64,000 nucleotides of DNA from VAZQ01 sp963807865 (GCA_963807865.1 CAWEDK010000026.1:62001-126000), one strand, 5' to 3'. Counted from the stretch's first letter, positions 16,726 through 26,945 are shown. Numbers and translations: made by a program. The notes: generated by a model not told the origin, from the sequence alone.

Positions 16726-17137
16726 ATGAAAGCTTTCCTGACGCGCTTTTTCACGTGGTGGAACGGCCAGACCTTCGGCACCCAGCTTTGGACGTCGCTG
16801 CTACGGTGAATTCGTCGGCGAAGATGAATTCGGCAACCGCTACTATCGCACCAAGGGGGGCAAGATCGACCCGACGCTCGGCTTCGAGCGCCGCTGGGTG
16901 ATCTACAACGGCGTCGCCGATCCGTCGTCGATTCCGCCGTCCTGGCATGGCTGGATGCATCACACCGTGGACGTGCCGCCCACCGAGGAGAAGGTGCTGG
17001 CGCGGCCGTGGTGGAAACCGCACCGGCCGAATCTCACCGGCACCCCCGGCGCGCACCGGCCGACCGGCTCGACCCTGGCTCAAGGGCGGCGGCCGAAGGC
17101 GACCGGCGATTACAAGGCCTGGACCCCGGGGCGGTGA
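16726..17137 (+). pseudogene. NADH:ubiquinone oxidoreductase subunit NDUFA12 family protein, frameshifted
   Basis: It starts MKAFLTRFFTWWNGQTFGTQ at 16726; that frame stops at 16807, while the next frame continues YGEFVGEDEFGNRYYRTKGG and IDPTLGFERRWVIYNG, then PPSWHGWMHHTVDVPPTEE to a stop at 17137. Together these make the roughly 136-residue NDUFA12/B17.2 protein that is an accessory or assembly subunit of complex I in alphaproteobacteria and mitochondria. One indel near 16795 accounts for the break. In related genomes it neighbours DUF2155 and aat, as here. Confidence 0.85.
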
Positions 17138-17291
17138 GGGTGCCGCTAAGCCTTTGACGAACCGGCCCAATCGGCGGTGAAATTGGGGGTATTCGCCGCC
17201 GGCCGCCCTTTCCCTGCCGTATTCGCGGTGTTAACCAGCGGTGTCTTGGGGGCGCCATCTGCGCCGGTTTTCATTGGCTTGCGCTGACCGA

Positions 17292-18196
17292 ATGGCACGA
17301 TCGCTACACCTGATGTGTCTGATCGCGGTGCTCGCGGCCTTTGGCCCGTCGCCGGTGCATGCGCAGTTCAATCCGTTCGAAGCTTTGTTCGGAGCACCGC
17401 CGCGCCCGCCCGCTGGCGTGCCGACCGGCCGCCAGCAGGCGCCGCAATATCCTAACGAACAACAGTATCAGCGCTATCCGAACGAGCAGTACCAGCGCTC
17501 GCCCGATCAGCAGCCCTATCCCGTTCAGCCGCAGCAACCGTACCCGCCGCAGGCGAACGTGCCGTCCAATTACCCGCCGCAAGCCAACATTCCATCCGGC
17601 CAGCCGGGCGTTCAGTCGCAACCGTTGCCGCCACCCACCGGGACCGCGGCGATCGATCCGCGAGCGCCGGGTGCGCAGCCGCTACCGGGATTGCCGCCCG
17701 GACAGCGTCAGCCGCGCGCGATACCGGGCCTCAGCCGGGCGACGAAGTGGTTGCCGAGCCGCCGGCGCAGAAGGTCGTCAACAAGGGCGCGCTGTTCTCC
17801 GGTCTCGACAAGATCACCGGACGCATCATCAACTTCGATGTCTCGATCGGCGAGACCGTGCAGTTCGGCGCTCTGCAGGTCACGCCGCGTGCCTGCTACA
17901 CCCGCCCGCCGACCGAGACGCCGAACACCGATGCCTTCGTCGAGGTCGACGAGGTCACTCTGCAGGGCGAGGTCAAGCGCATCTTCACCGGCTGGATGTT
18001 TGCCGCCAGCCCGGGCCTGCATGGCGTCGAACATCCGATCTATGACGTCTGGCTGTCGGACTGTAAGAGCCCGCCGGTTGTCGCCGCTCCCGAGCTGCCG
18101 CCGGTGACGCAGACCGCGCAACCCGCCAAGCCGCCGGTGCCTCCGAAGCGTCCGGCTCAGCCGCGGCCAACCGCCGCCCAGACCGCCCCACGCTGA
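17292..18196 (+). pseudogene. DUF2155 domain secreted protein, frameshifted
   Basis: The ATG at 17292 gives a signal peptide (MARSLHLMCLIAVLAAFGP, cleavage near VHA). A long Pro/Gln/Tyr-rich low-complexity region with repeated PNEQYQR-like and YPPQAN-like units follows, about 110 residues. After one frame change near 17730 comes the DUF2155 domain: VVNKGALFSGLDKITGRI, FGALQVTPRACYTRPP, and IFTGWMFAASPGLHGVEHP, ending in a Pro-rich tail. DUF2155 is an alphaproteobacterial periplasmic domain of unknown function, conserved next to NDUFA12 and aat. It converges with aat, 43 bp away. Confidence 0.82.
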
Positions 18197-18239
18197 CCGC
18201 TCTTATAGACGTCTGACGTCGGCCAACGCGGTCGCGATT

Positions 18240-18934
18240 TCACGACGATGCGCGCGTAGCCGTTTCCGCGAGCAGCGCCAGCGCCTCCGCGCCCGTGATC
18301 GGACGCTCGGTGTCGAGCGCAGCGAAATCGGCTTCGCCGGTCAGCGCAGATTCCAAGAGCTTGTGATATTGCGGCTTCGCCACTTCGATCGCGCCGAAGT
18401 TCCTCAGGTGGTCGGTGACGAACTGCGTATCGCACAGCTTGAAGCCGCCGGCCTTGAGCCGCGCCACCAGATGCACCAGCGCGACTTTCGAGGCGTCGCG
18501 CGCGCGATGAAACATGCTCTCGCCGAAGAACGCCCGTCCGAGCGTGACGCCATAAAGCCCGCCGACCAGTTCGCCGCCCTCGTACACTTCGAGGCTGTGG
18601 CAATGCCGGCGCTCGTGCAGCTTGCGGTAGAGCGTGCGGATGCGCGCATTGATCCAGGTGCGCGGGCGGCCCGGCAGCGGTGAGGCGCAGCCGTCGAGCA
18701 CGGCGTCGAAATCGCGGTTGACCGTGACGGTGAAGCGCTCGGAGCGCACCGTGCGCGCGAGCCGCGCCGGAAGGTGGAAGCGGTCGAGCGGGATGATGCC
18801 GCGCATCTCGGGCTCGATCCAGTAGAGCGCCGGGATCCTCGGCGCTTTCCGCCATCGGGAAGATGCCGCAGGCATAGGCCTTGAGCAGCACTTCCGGCGT
18901 GATTTCGATGACGGCTGGATTCGCGGTTGGCCAT
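18240..18934 (-). pseudogene. aat: Leucyl/phenylalanyl-tRNA-protein transferase, frameshifted
   Basis: Adds Leu or Phe to N-terminal Arg/Lys of proteins, creating N-degrons for ClpS-ClpAP. The C-terminal 190 residues are open and clear: WIEPEMRGIIPLDRFHLP, PRTWINARIRTLYRKLH, HSLEVYEGGELVGGLYGV, GRAFFGESMFHRARDASKVA and CDTQFVTDHLRNFGAIEV. The N-terminus, EITPEVLLKAYACGIFPMAE, lies in another frame, so changes are needed near 18833 and 18915 to join it to the ATG at 18934. In relatives aat follows accC directly; here about 8.2 kb separates them. Confidence 0.88.
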
Positions 18935-19038
18935 CTCGTCGAGGCGGCTTGTGCCTGGCTGCGGGCATCCGCTTTACGCGGCGTGCGCTGGTGATTCCCA
19001 CGATGACGTTGTGATAGGGTGCCACGCGAGAGGTTCCT

Positions 19039-19449
19039 GTGCCAACCGCATTCGCCCGACAATCCTGGCGCCGCCGCGCGATCGCTCTGATCGCGGCGTG
19101 GCTTGTTGTGCTGCAGTCGTTCCTCTCCGGGGTGGCGACCGCACAGGCCGGCGCCGCGATGGCCGGATCCGCTCGGTGCGGCCGTCATCTGCCATAGCGG
19201 CGGTGGCAGCGAGCCGGCGAGCCCCGGCGCTGCCTGACGCCGGGCGCTGCCTGGCATCTCTGCTGCAGCTACTGCATGGCCGCCGCCCCCGCGCTGCTGC
19301 CGCCGTCCTCGCAGGTCGGCCGGACGCAAGCCTTCGTGGATACGGACCTGCGTCCGCTGGCGCGATTTCATCATCGTCGATCGCACGCCGAAGCGCGTGC
19401 GCGCGGGACCGTCGCAGGCCCCTCCAGGCCAGGCATGAGCTCGACCTAG
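19039..19449 (+). pseudogene. DUF2946-like periplasmic protein, frameshifted
   Basis: A GTG start leads into a membrane or signal segment (RRRAIALIAAWLVVLQSFLS). Two frame changes then allow DPLGAAVICHSGGGSEPASP and later CSYCMAAAPALLPPSS to be read, with a tail ending GPSRPGMSST at 19449. The CH and CxxC motifs are typical of DUF2946 proteins, small cysteine-rich proteins often found beside copper genes. It directly precedes the YcnI-like gene and the CopC-CopD gene, supporting a copper-handling role. The exact extent is uncertain because no frame is open throughout. Confidence 0.55.
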
Positions 19450-19505
19450 CCGTCGCGGGCGTAACTGCCGCTCGCGCATTCATGTCCTGATTCCTGGAGA
19501 CTTCA

Positions 19506-20021
19506 ATGCTTCGTCATCTTCTCGGCGCGCTCGGCGCCTGCGCATCGTTGTGTCCGGCCGCCGCCCACGTCACTCTCGAAAACCGCGAGACGCCGGTCGG
19601 CGCCACCTACAAGGCGGTGCTGCGGGTTCCGCACGGCTGCGAAGGCAGCGCCACCACCTCGCTCCGCGTCCGCATTCCGGAAGGCGTGATCCGCGCGAAG
19701 CCGATGCCCAAGCCCGGCTGGACGATCACCACCGTCACCGGCAAGTATGCAAAGACCTATGAACTGTTTCACGCCAAGCTCAGCGAGGGCGTGACCGAGA
19801 TCGCGTGGTCGGGCGGCAAGCTGCCGGACGCGCATTACGACGAGTTCGTATTCCAAGCGAATCTCGCCGACGATCTCCAACCCGGCAAGATGGTCTACTT
19901 CCCGGTCGTGCAGGAGTGCGAGAAGGGCGTGCATCGCTGGATCGAGATTCCGGCCGAGGGCAAAGGGCCGGGCGACTATCCGCAACCCGCTCCGGGCCTC
20001 AAGCTGTTGCCGAAGCGCTAG
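19506..20021 (+). CDS. ycnI: YcnI family (DUF1775) copper-binding protein
   Basis: 171 residues. A short signal peptide ends at PAAA, so the mature protein begins His-Val-Thr-Leu-Glu; an N-terminal His of this kind is the copper ligand known in the YcnI family. Conserved blocks are RVPHGCEGSATTSLRVRIPE, KPGWTITTVTGKY and FVFQANLADDLQPGKMVYFP. It is followed six bases later by copC-copD, so the two are surely co-transcribed and probably help supply or buffer periplasmic copper. Confidence 0.9.
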   Translation: MLRHLLGALGACASLCPAAAHVTLENRETPVGATYKAVLRVPHGCEGSATTSLRVRIPEGVIRAKPMPKPGWTITTVTGKYAKTYELFHAKLSEGVTEIAWSGGKLPDAHYDEFVFQANLADDLQPGKMVYFPVVQECEKGVHRWIEIPAEGKGPGDYPQPAPGLKLLPKR

Positions 20022-20027
20022 CGGCAC

Positions 20028-21634
20028 GTGCGCGGGGTTATCGCCGCACTCGTCGCGGCCGCGGTTGCGCTTGCAGTCATCCTGCAGGCGCCCGCGGCCT
20101 CGGCGCATGCCGCGCTGGTGAAGGCCGAGCCGGCGGACGGTGCGGTCGTCGCGTCGGCGCCCGCCGTGCTGCGACTGACGTTCAATGAACCGGTGTCGCC
20201 GCTCGCGATCCGGCTGCTCGATCCGGACGGCCGCGCGGTTCCGCTCGGCAATATCGTGGCGGCCGATGCCGGCATCGCGATTGCGGTGCCGGCGCTGCAG
20301 AACGGAACGCATGTTCTCAGTTGGCGGGTGATTTCCGCCGACGGCCATCCGGTCGGCGGTGCTCTGCTCTTCTCCATCGGCGCGCCGAGCGCGCAGCAGC
20401 CGTCCGGCGCACCGTCGCCAGCCGATCCCGCCGTTCGCATCGCGTTATGGGCGGCCAAGCTCGTCGTTCTATCTCGGACTCGCGATCGGGATCGGCGGCG
20501 CATTCTTTCGCGCCTGGATCGCCACGCCGACCCCCTGGTGGGCCTGCCGATCCGTTGATCATGACCGCCCTGATCGCCGGGCTTGGCGCGACCGCGCTAT
20601 CGGTCGGCCTGCAGGGGCTCGATGCGCTCGAACTGCCCCTGCGGGAAATTGGGCACCGGGCGGCATGGGAAACCGGGCTGGAATCCTCCTACGGCCTGAC
20701 GGCGATCGCGGCGGGGTTTGCGCTGTTCGCGGGTGTGTTCGCGAGCGAGATGACATCGCGCCGTCCGAGCCGCGCGCTGTCGCTCCTGGCCCTCGCTCGG
20801 TGTCGGCATCGCGCTGGCGCTGAGCGGGCATGCCAGCAACGCCGAACCGCGCTGGATCAGCCGTCCGGCGGTATTCACGCACGGCGTCTGCATGGCGTTC
20901 TGGGTGGGCTCCCTGCTGCCGCTTGTGGGTCGCTCTGCGTGAGGGCCGCGGCGGCGTCGCAACGCTGGCGCGGTTTTCCCGCGTCATTCCGGTTCCACTG
21001 GTGCTGCTCGCCGCCTCCGGGCTCTGGCTCGCTTATGTGCAACTCGGGCAAATCGATGCGCTGTGGACCACCGAGTATGGCCGGGTGCTGATCGGCAAGC
21101 TGATCGCGGTCGCCGGGCTGCTCGCGCTGGCCGCCGCCAATCGCTACCGGTTCGTGCCAGAGTTCCAGGCCGAGGGAACCGCGGCGGCGCGGCAGCTGCG
21201 CATGTCGATCGGTGTGGAACTCGCAATCGCGGTCGCCATTCTTGCGCTGGTCGCGCTGTGGCGCTTCACCCCGCCACCGCGGTCGCTCGCCGCCGCCAAT
21301 TCGGTTTCGATCCATCTGCATGGCGACAAGGTGATGGCGCAGATCGAGATCGTCCCGCGACGGCACAGGCCGCGCGAACGCGCAGATTCAGGTGCTCGAC
21401 GGCGCGTTCAGGCCGCTCGCCGTCAAGGAGGTGACGCTCGTGCTGGCCAATCCGGCCGCCGGGCTCGAACCAATGCGGCGCGCCGGCATTCACTCCGTCG
21501 CCGACGACATCTGGCGGATCGACGATGTGCGCATTCCGGTGGCGGGGCGGTGGAACTTGCAGGTCGACGTGCTAATTAGCGATTTCGAGAAAGCCACGGT
21601 TAACGACGCCGTCGTGCTGCCGCGAATTCCTTGA
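20028..21634 (+). pseudogene. CopC-CopD fusion copper resistance/uptake protein, frameshifted
   Basis: The first 140 residues form CopC: a signal peptide ending ASA, mature start HAALVKAEPADGAVV, and WRVISADGHPVGGALLFSI. The remainder is a CopD-type membrane domain read in shifting frames: YLGLAIGIGGAFFRAWI, VGLQGLDALELPLREIG, LSGHASNAEPRWISRP, then an intact stretch with VPLVLLAASGLWLAYVQLG and ANRYRFVPEF, and a soluble C-terminal domain ending NDAVVLPRIP. About five single-base breaks (near 20467, 20550, 20795, 20930 and 21360) are required. CopC-CopD fusions carry copper in the periplasm and across the inner membrane. The frame breaks look like assembly error, since every segment is well conserved. 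Confidence 0.82.
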
Positions 21635-21763
21635 CCGGCCGCACGACCTTTACCGCGCTTTAGTCACGAACTCGTCAAATTTTCGCAATCGGTCAAACCA
21701 TTGCCGGGTTCCGGCGTTGCCGGAATGCAGACAGGGGTGTGTGCGGGGACAAAGAGAGGCTTC

Positions 21764-22153
21764 ATGTCGGACGGGCGTTCCATCGATAAGTGCGCAAGGG
21801 TGCTGGTCGTCGAGGACGAACCCCTGGTCAGCGATATCGTGACCGAGGCGCTCGCTGAGCAGGGTTTCGCCGTGCAGGCGGTCGACAATGCGCGAGACGC
21901 ATTGGATTGCCTGAGTTCCGATTTGCCGGTCGATATCCTGTTCACGGACGTGAACCTCAAAGGTCCGATGGACGGAGGTTCGTTGGCGCAACGCGCGCGG
22001 GAACTGCGACCGGACCTGCCGGTCGTCTACACTTCCGGCCGGGTTGCGGCGTTCGCGTGCCTGCAGCGGGTGGCCGGCTCGATGTTCGTGCCCAAGCCCT
22101 ACGACCCGTTCAACGTCGGTTCGTTGCTGCAGCGGATGGTGGCGCAGCGCTGA
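21764..22153 (+). CDS. Single-domain response regulator (CheY-like receiver)
   Basis: 129 residues; start at 21764 after AGAGAGG. It has the receiver fold with the acidic pair in VLVVEDEPLVSDIV, the phospho-acceptor Asp in ILFTDVNLKGPMDGG, a conserved Thr/Ser at VVYTSGR and the Lys in FVPKPYDP. No output domain is attached. No histidine kinase gene is near, so the partner is unknown. It follows copC-copD after 129 bp, but co-function is not implied. Confidence 0.9.
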   Translation: MSDGRSIDKCARVLVVEDEPLVSDIVTEALAEQGFAVQAVDNARDALDCLSSDLPVDILFTDVNLKGPMDGGSLAQRARELRPDLPVVYTSGRVAAFACLQRVAGSMFVPKPYDPFNVGSLLQRMVAQR

Positions 22154-22353
22154 CGCAGGCGCGGAAAGTCTCTTTGATGCAGGCTGAGGCGTCGTGACGT
22201 CGAGCAGCCCTGGACAGCGCTCCATATCCTGAGAACAATGGCTCACGCCCGCGAACGTACGGGCGATATGACGAGCCGGCCAGCGCCGTCAAACGGCGAA
22301 AAACAGCTTGCGACAAAAAACGTCCCGGCTCGCGACCCCCAAGGGAGGAGATC

Positions 22354-23322
22354 GTGACGAGGACATCTGCCGCATCGTTGCTGTTCGCGTTTGGGCTGCT
22401 GCTGGCGACGCCGCTCGCCGCGCAAGACTATCCGACAAAGCCGATCCGGCTGATCGTGCCGTTCGCTGCCGGCGGACCCGCCGACATGCTGGCGCGCGCG
22501 ATCGTCCCGTCGATGACCAGCACGCTCAAGCAGTCGGTGGTGATCGAGAACCGGACCGGGGCAGGGGGCACGATCGGCGTCGATGCCGTCGCCAAGGCGC
22601 CGCCGGATGGCTACACGATCGGCATCGCGGGACCTGGCGCGCTGGTCTCGATCCCGTTCATGACCACCGTGCCGTACAACGTCGAGCGCGACATCGTCCC
22701 GGTGGCGCGCATCGCGACGGTCAGCGGCGTGATCGTGGCCGGGCCGAAAACCGGCTTCCGGTCGCTGGCCGATCTCGTGAACAATGCCAAGGCCAATCCC
22801 GGCAAGGTGCATTTCGGCTCGGCCGGTTCGGGCACCACGACCCACCTCGCTGGCGAACTGCTCAACATGGAAGCGGGCGTCAAGCTCGTGCATGTGCCGT
22901 ATCGCGGCGCCGCGCCGGCCTTGACCGACCTGCTCGGCGGCCACGTGCAGGCGCTGTTGCCCGATCTGCCGGCGGTGCTCGAACAAATTCGCTCGGGCGC
23001 CGTGACGGGGCTCGCGATCACCAGCCCGGCGCGCTCGCCATTCGTCCCCGATCTGCCGACGACCGCTGAACTCGGATTTCCGCGCGTCGTATCCTACAGC
23101 TTCTACGGCCTGATCGCGCCTGCCGGAACGCCGGCCGATATCCGTAAGCGTCTTTACGACGCCGTGGTCGCCGCGCTGGCTTCGCCCGAAGTGCTCAAGC
23201 AGATTGCCACACTCGGCGGCGCGCCGACGCCCGGCACTGGAGAGGAGTACGCCGCGCTGATCGTCGACGAGCAGAAGAAATGGAAGCGTGTCATCGAGGT
23301 GACCGGCGCCAAGATCGAGTGA
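22354..23322 (+). CDS. Bug family solute-binding protein
   Basis: 322 residues; GTG start five bases after GGGAGGAG. A signal peptide (LLFAFGLLLATPLAAQ) is followed by the family blocks PIRLIVPFAAGGPADMLARA, VIENRTGAGGTIGVDAVAKA, FGSAGSGTTTHLAGELLNM and HVPYRGAAPALTDLLGGHV. It is intact. A periplasmic ligand-binding role is expected; no transporter genes are adjacent. It converges with the lyase gene across a palindromic repeat. Confidence 0.92.
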   Translation: MTRTSAASLLFAFGLLLATPLAAQDYPTKPIRLIVPFAAGGPADMLARAIVPSMTSTLKQSVVIENRTGAGGTIGVDAVAKAPPDGYTIGIAGPGALVSIPFMTTVPYNVERDIVPVARIATVSGVIVAGPKTGFRSLADLVNNAKANPGKVHFGSAGSGTTTHLAGELLNMEAGVKLVHVPYRGAAPALTDLLGGHVQALLPDLPAVLEQIRSGAVTGLAITSPARSPFVPDLPTTAELGFPRVVSYSFYGLIAPAGTPADIRKRLYDAVVAALASPEVLKQIATLGGAPTPGTGEEYAALIVDEQKKWKRVIEVTGAKIE

Positions 23323-23345
23323 GCGCAGCGCCTATTGTGACTCCG

Positions 23346-23532
23346 CGTCATGGCCGGGCTTAGCCGTCCAAAGGATGGCGTCGCTTCGCTCCGCCTATGT
23401 CCCGGCCATCCACGTCTTGTCATCGCGCGAGCAAGTCGTGGATGCCCGGCACAAGGCCGGGCATGACGAGTCATTCAATGCACGCTTAGTATGCCGCGAA
23501 ATGCAGATGGCCGGGCGCAGGCCCGGCCATCG
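23346..23532. repeat. Palindromic intergenic repeat cluster
   Basis: Contains CGTCATGGCCGGGCTTAG, then GTCCCGGCCATCCACGTC, and the inverse GTGGATGCCCGGCACAAGG to GCATGACG at 23468, followed by a further 11-bp hairpin at 23506-23531 (GATGGCCGGGC with inverse). This type of repeat is frequent between genes in Bradyrhizobium-like genomes. It sits between two convergent genes. Confidence 0.7.
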
Positions 23533-23558
23533 CAACCGATCGTCAGTCGTGGATCGGT

Positions 23559-24822
23559 TTACCGGCTCGCCGCCTTCTGCTTCGGCGTCACCTGGATGAT
23601 GCGGTTGGTGGCGCTCTGGTGAATGAGAAGGTTGCCCTCCTTGGTCGCGCGGCCGTGCCGCCAGATGCCCGAATAGATGCCGCCCGACGGGATCGCCCAG
23701 CTCTGGAACGTCTCGGTCTTGATGTCGAACCGCACCAGCGGGTCGGGCCGCACGCCGGACTCGTTGTACCAGACGCCGCCGTTCATCACGACGATCGCAT
23801 AAGGATGCGAGCGCGGGCCGCTTGGCGAATCCCATTCGGTCGCCTGTCCGGTCTTCGGATCGAGCCGGCCGATGCGGCCTTTGCCGGAGTTCACGTACCA
23901 GACCATGCCGTCTTCGGCGATGTCGAGCCGCCGCACCGTCGTGCCGCCGAGCGGGAGCTTGTACTCCTTCAGCTCCATCGTTTGCGGGTCCATCCGGAAC
24001 AGGCAGGGCGCGCCGTTGCACGACCACCAGATCGCGCCGTCGGCCGCGACCTTGATGCCGTACGGCTTCGAATCCGGCACCGGCGAGGTGATCAGCTTGA
24101 TGTCGCCGGTCTGCGGATCGAGCCGGCCGACCATGTTGGAGTTCTGCAGCGTGAAGAACGCGATGCCGTCCTTGTTGAAGATCAGCGTGTGCGGATCCTT
24201 CGCGTCCGGATCCGGCATCTTGTAGACGGTGAACTTGCCGGTTGCGACGTCGAGCCGGCCGACCGTCCCGTTCTTGTTGCCGGTGTACCAGGGGTTGCCC
24301 TTCGGATCGAGCTCGACGGTGTGCGGGAAGGCGCCGGACGGCAGCTGCCATTCCTTCATCTCGCCGGTGCGCGGATCGAGCCGTCCGATCAGATTGCCGA
24401 ACTGCCCGACCCACCAGATCGTACCGTCTTCTGCCTGGATCGGGTCGCGGGCGCGCTGGCCGAGCGTCGGCATCACCCATTCGGTGAAGGTGATCTGTTG
24501 CGGCCCAGGCACGAGCTTGGCGGCGCGCCGGTTGTATTTGGGCGGATAGTGCTCCGCCAGATAGTTGGTGATTGCGGCCTGCTGGTCCGGAACGCCCTTG
24601 AGGTCGATCATCGTGCCGATCAGTTCGTGCCAGCCTTCGCGCGTGTAGCCCGATGCTCTGGGTGATCATGTTGGTCTGGTGGCAGCCGGCGCAGACCCCG
24701 TCGACCAGTTGCTTGGCGGGGCCGTCAGGCAACGCGGGCGCCGGGGCTTGCGCCTGCGCGGCCAGCGGGAACAGCAGGCAAACCGCGGCAGTCATCGCGG
24801 ACAGGTTCAACGGTCCAGGCAT
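23559..24822 (-). pseudogene. Cytochrome c-virginiamycin B lyase-like beta-propeller protein, frameshifted
   Basis: It starts MPGPLNLSAMTAAVCLLFPL with a signal peptide, then VDGVCAGCHQTNMI, a c-type haem site. One frame change near 24650 joins this to MIDLKGVPDQQAAITNYLAE and a seven-bladed propeller of about 300 residues with repeated IGRLDP, NGTVGRLD, VGRLDPQTGDIKL and KGRIGRLDPKTGQ blades, each carrying DGxxWW/Y motifs. The propeller is the Vgb/streptogramin-lyase type, but most secreted members with a haem domain have no shown lyase activity. A redox sensor or dehydrogenase-like role in the periplasm is as likely. Confidence 0.82.
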
Positions 24823-24936
24823 GTATCGCCTCCCAATCGGAATTATTTGAATCCGGGGCGAATGGTTGTGCCCACGGGGTCGCTAGTCAAGCGAAAAGCC
24901 GGGCGATTCTGGGCTTCCGGCAAGCGCTCGGGAGCC

Positions 24937-25930
24937 TCATTCGATCACCTCGTCGGCGCGGGCGAGCACGGTCGGCGGCACGTCGAGGCCGAGCGCCTTG
25001 GCGGTCTTGAGGTTGATCACCAGTTCGTACTTGGTCGGCGCCTGCACCGGCAGGTCGGCCGGCTTCTCGCCCTTGAGGATGCGATCGACATAGCCGGCCG
25101 CGCGCCGGTACTGGTCGATGTAATCAGGCCCATAGGAGATCAGGCCGCCGGCGGCGACGAAGAAGCGATCGAAGTAGACCGCGGGCAGCTTGTGCCGGGC
25201 CGCCAGCGTGACGATCAGATCGCGATGAACGCTGCGCCAACGGGCTCGCCGTCACGATCAGACCGCCATTCGGAGCGCGCGCGAAGGCCGCGACGGCGCG
25301 CTCGATCTCGCCGGCGTCGCGCATGTTGACCGGGTTGACCTCCACCCTGAGCGACGGCGCCACGGCCTGGATGGCGCCGAACTGGCCGGTTCCGGAGGGT
25401 GTGGCGGCATCCCGAAGGACCGCCACTCGCGTCACGCCCGGCGCGATCTCCTTGAGCAGCTCCAGCCATTTCCCGCCCATGCTGTATTCGAAATTCATGA
25501 AACCGGTGGCGTTGCCGCCCGGCCGCGCCAGGCTGTCGACGAAGCCGGCGCCGACCGGATCGACGACGACCGGGAACACGATCGGCACGGTGCGGGTCGC
25601 CTGCAGCAACGGCCCCACGGTCGAGGCGCCAGGGGCCAGGATGACGTCGGGCGCGAGCGCGGCCAATTCCGCCGCGTGTCTGCGAATCTCGGCGGCATCG
25701 GTCGTGGCCCAGCGGGTGTCGATCCGCACGTTGCGGCCGATGGTCCAGCCCAATTGCTGCCAGCCCCTGCAGGAACGCCCCGACGCGGGCCTGAAATTCC
25801 GGATCGTCCGCGGCTGCGGGCAGGAGCACGCCGATGCGCCGCACGCGCTCGGCCTGCTGCGCGCGCGCCGCGAGCGGCCACGCACGACCGCCGCGCCGCC
25901 GAGCAGCGTGATGAACTCGCGCCGTCTCAT
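24937..25930 (-). pseudogene. ABC transporter solute-binding protein (PF04392-type), tandem copy 1, frameshifted
   Basis: The N-terminus MRRREFITLLGGAAVV resembles a twin-arginine signal. Three frame changes (near 25875, 25765 and 25225) restore RRIGVLLPAAADDPEFQARV, WTIGRNVRIDTRWA, VGPLLQATRTVPIVFPVV, GFVDSLARPGGNATGFMNFE and the C-terminal GPDYIDQYRRAAGYVDRIL to a stop at 24937. The family is known from ABC systems with unclear substrates, some linked to tryptophan or aromatic compounds. Its ATG overlaps the stop of the upstream copy. No permease or ATPase gene is adjacent. Confidence 0.78.
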
Positions 25931-26945
25931 TCGATCACCTCGTCGGCGCGCGCGAGCACGTCGGCGGCACGTCGAGGCCGAGCGCCTTGGCGGTCTTGAG
26001 GTTGATCACCAGCTCGTACTTGGTCGGCGCCTGCACCGGCAGGTCGGCCGGCTTCTCGCCCTTGAGGATGCGGTCGACGTAGCCGGCCGCGCGCCGGTAC
26101 TGGTCGATCAGATCAGGCCCATAGGAGATCAGGCCGCCGGCGGCGACGAAGGAGCGGTCGAAGTAGACCGCGGGCAGCTTGTGCCGGGCCGCCAGCGTGA
26201 TGATCAGATCGCGATGAACGTTGCGCCAACGCGCTCGCCGTCACGATCAGGCCGCCATTCGCGGAGCGCGCGAAGGCCGCGACGGCGCGCTCGATCTCGC
26301 CGCGCGTCGCGCATGTTGACCGGGTTGACCTCCACCCTGAGCGACGGCGCCACGGCCTGGATGACGCCGAACTGGCCGGATGCCGGTGGGGATGGCGGGA
26401 TCCCGAAGGACCGCCACTCGCGTCACGCTCGGCGCGATCTGCTTGAGCAGCTCCAGCCATTTCCCGCTCATGCTGTATTCGAAATTCATGAAACCGGTGG
26501 CGTTGCCGCCCGGCCGCGCCAGGCTGTCGACGAAGCCGGCGCCGACCGGATCGGCGACGACCGGGAACACGATCGGCACGGTGCGGGTCGCCTGCAGCAA
26601 CGGCCCCACGGTCGAGGCGCCATGGGCCAGGATGACGTCCGGCGCGAGCGCGGCCAATTCCGCCGCGTGTCTGCGAATGTCGGCGGCATTGGCCGTGGCC
26701 CAGCGGGTGTCGATCCGCACGTTGCGGCCGATGGTCCAGCCCAATTGCGCCAGCGCCTGCAGGAACGCCCCGACGCGGGCCTGAAATTCCGCATCGTCCG
26801 CGGCTGCGGGCAGGAGCACGCCGATGCGCCGCACGCGCTCGCCCTGCTGCGCGCGCGCCGCGAGCGGCCAGTGGATGGCGGTCGCGGCGCCGGCGAGCAG
26901 GAAGACGAACTGGCGTCGCGTCGTGCGAATCACATCCATTCTCAT
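25927..26945 (-). pseudogene. ABC transporter solute-binding protein (PF04392-type), tandem copy 2, frameshifted
   Basis: It starts MRMDVIRTTRRQFVFLLAGA, a different leader from copy 1, then WPLAARAQQGERVRRIGVLL. From there to the stop the DNA is almost the same as copy 1 (2 changes in 72 bases in one stretch I compared). Frame breaks fall near 26385, 26310 and 26225, at other places than in copy 1. Different leaders with near-identical mature parts suggest duplication followed by gene conversion. Its stop codon overlaps the start of copy 1 (ATGA). Confidence 0.78.
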
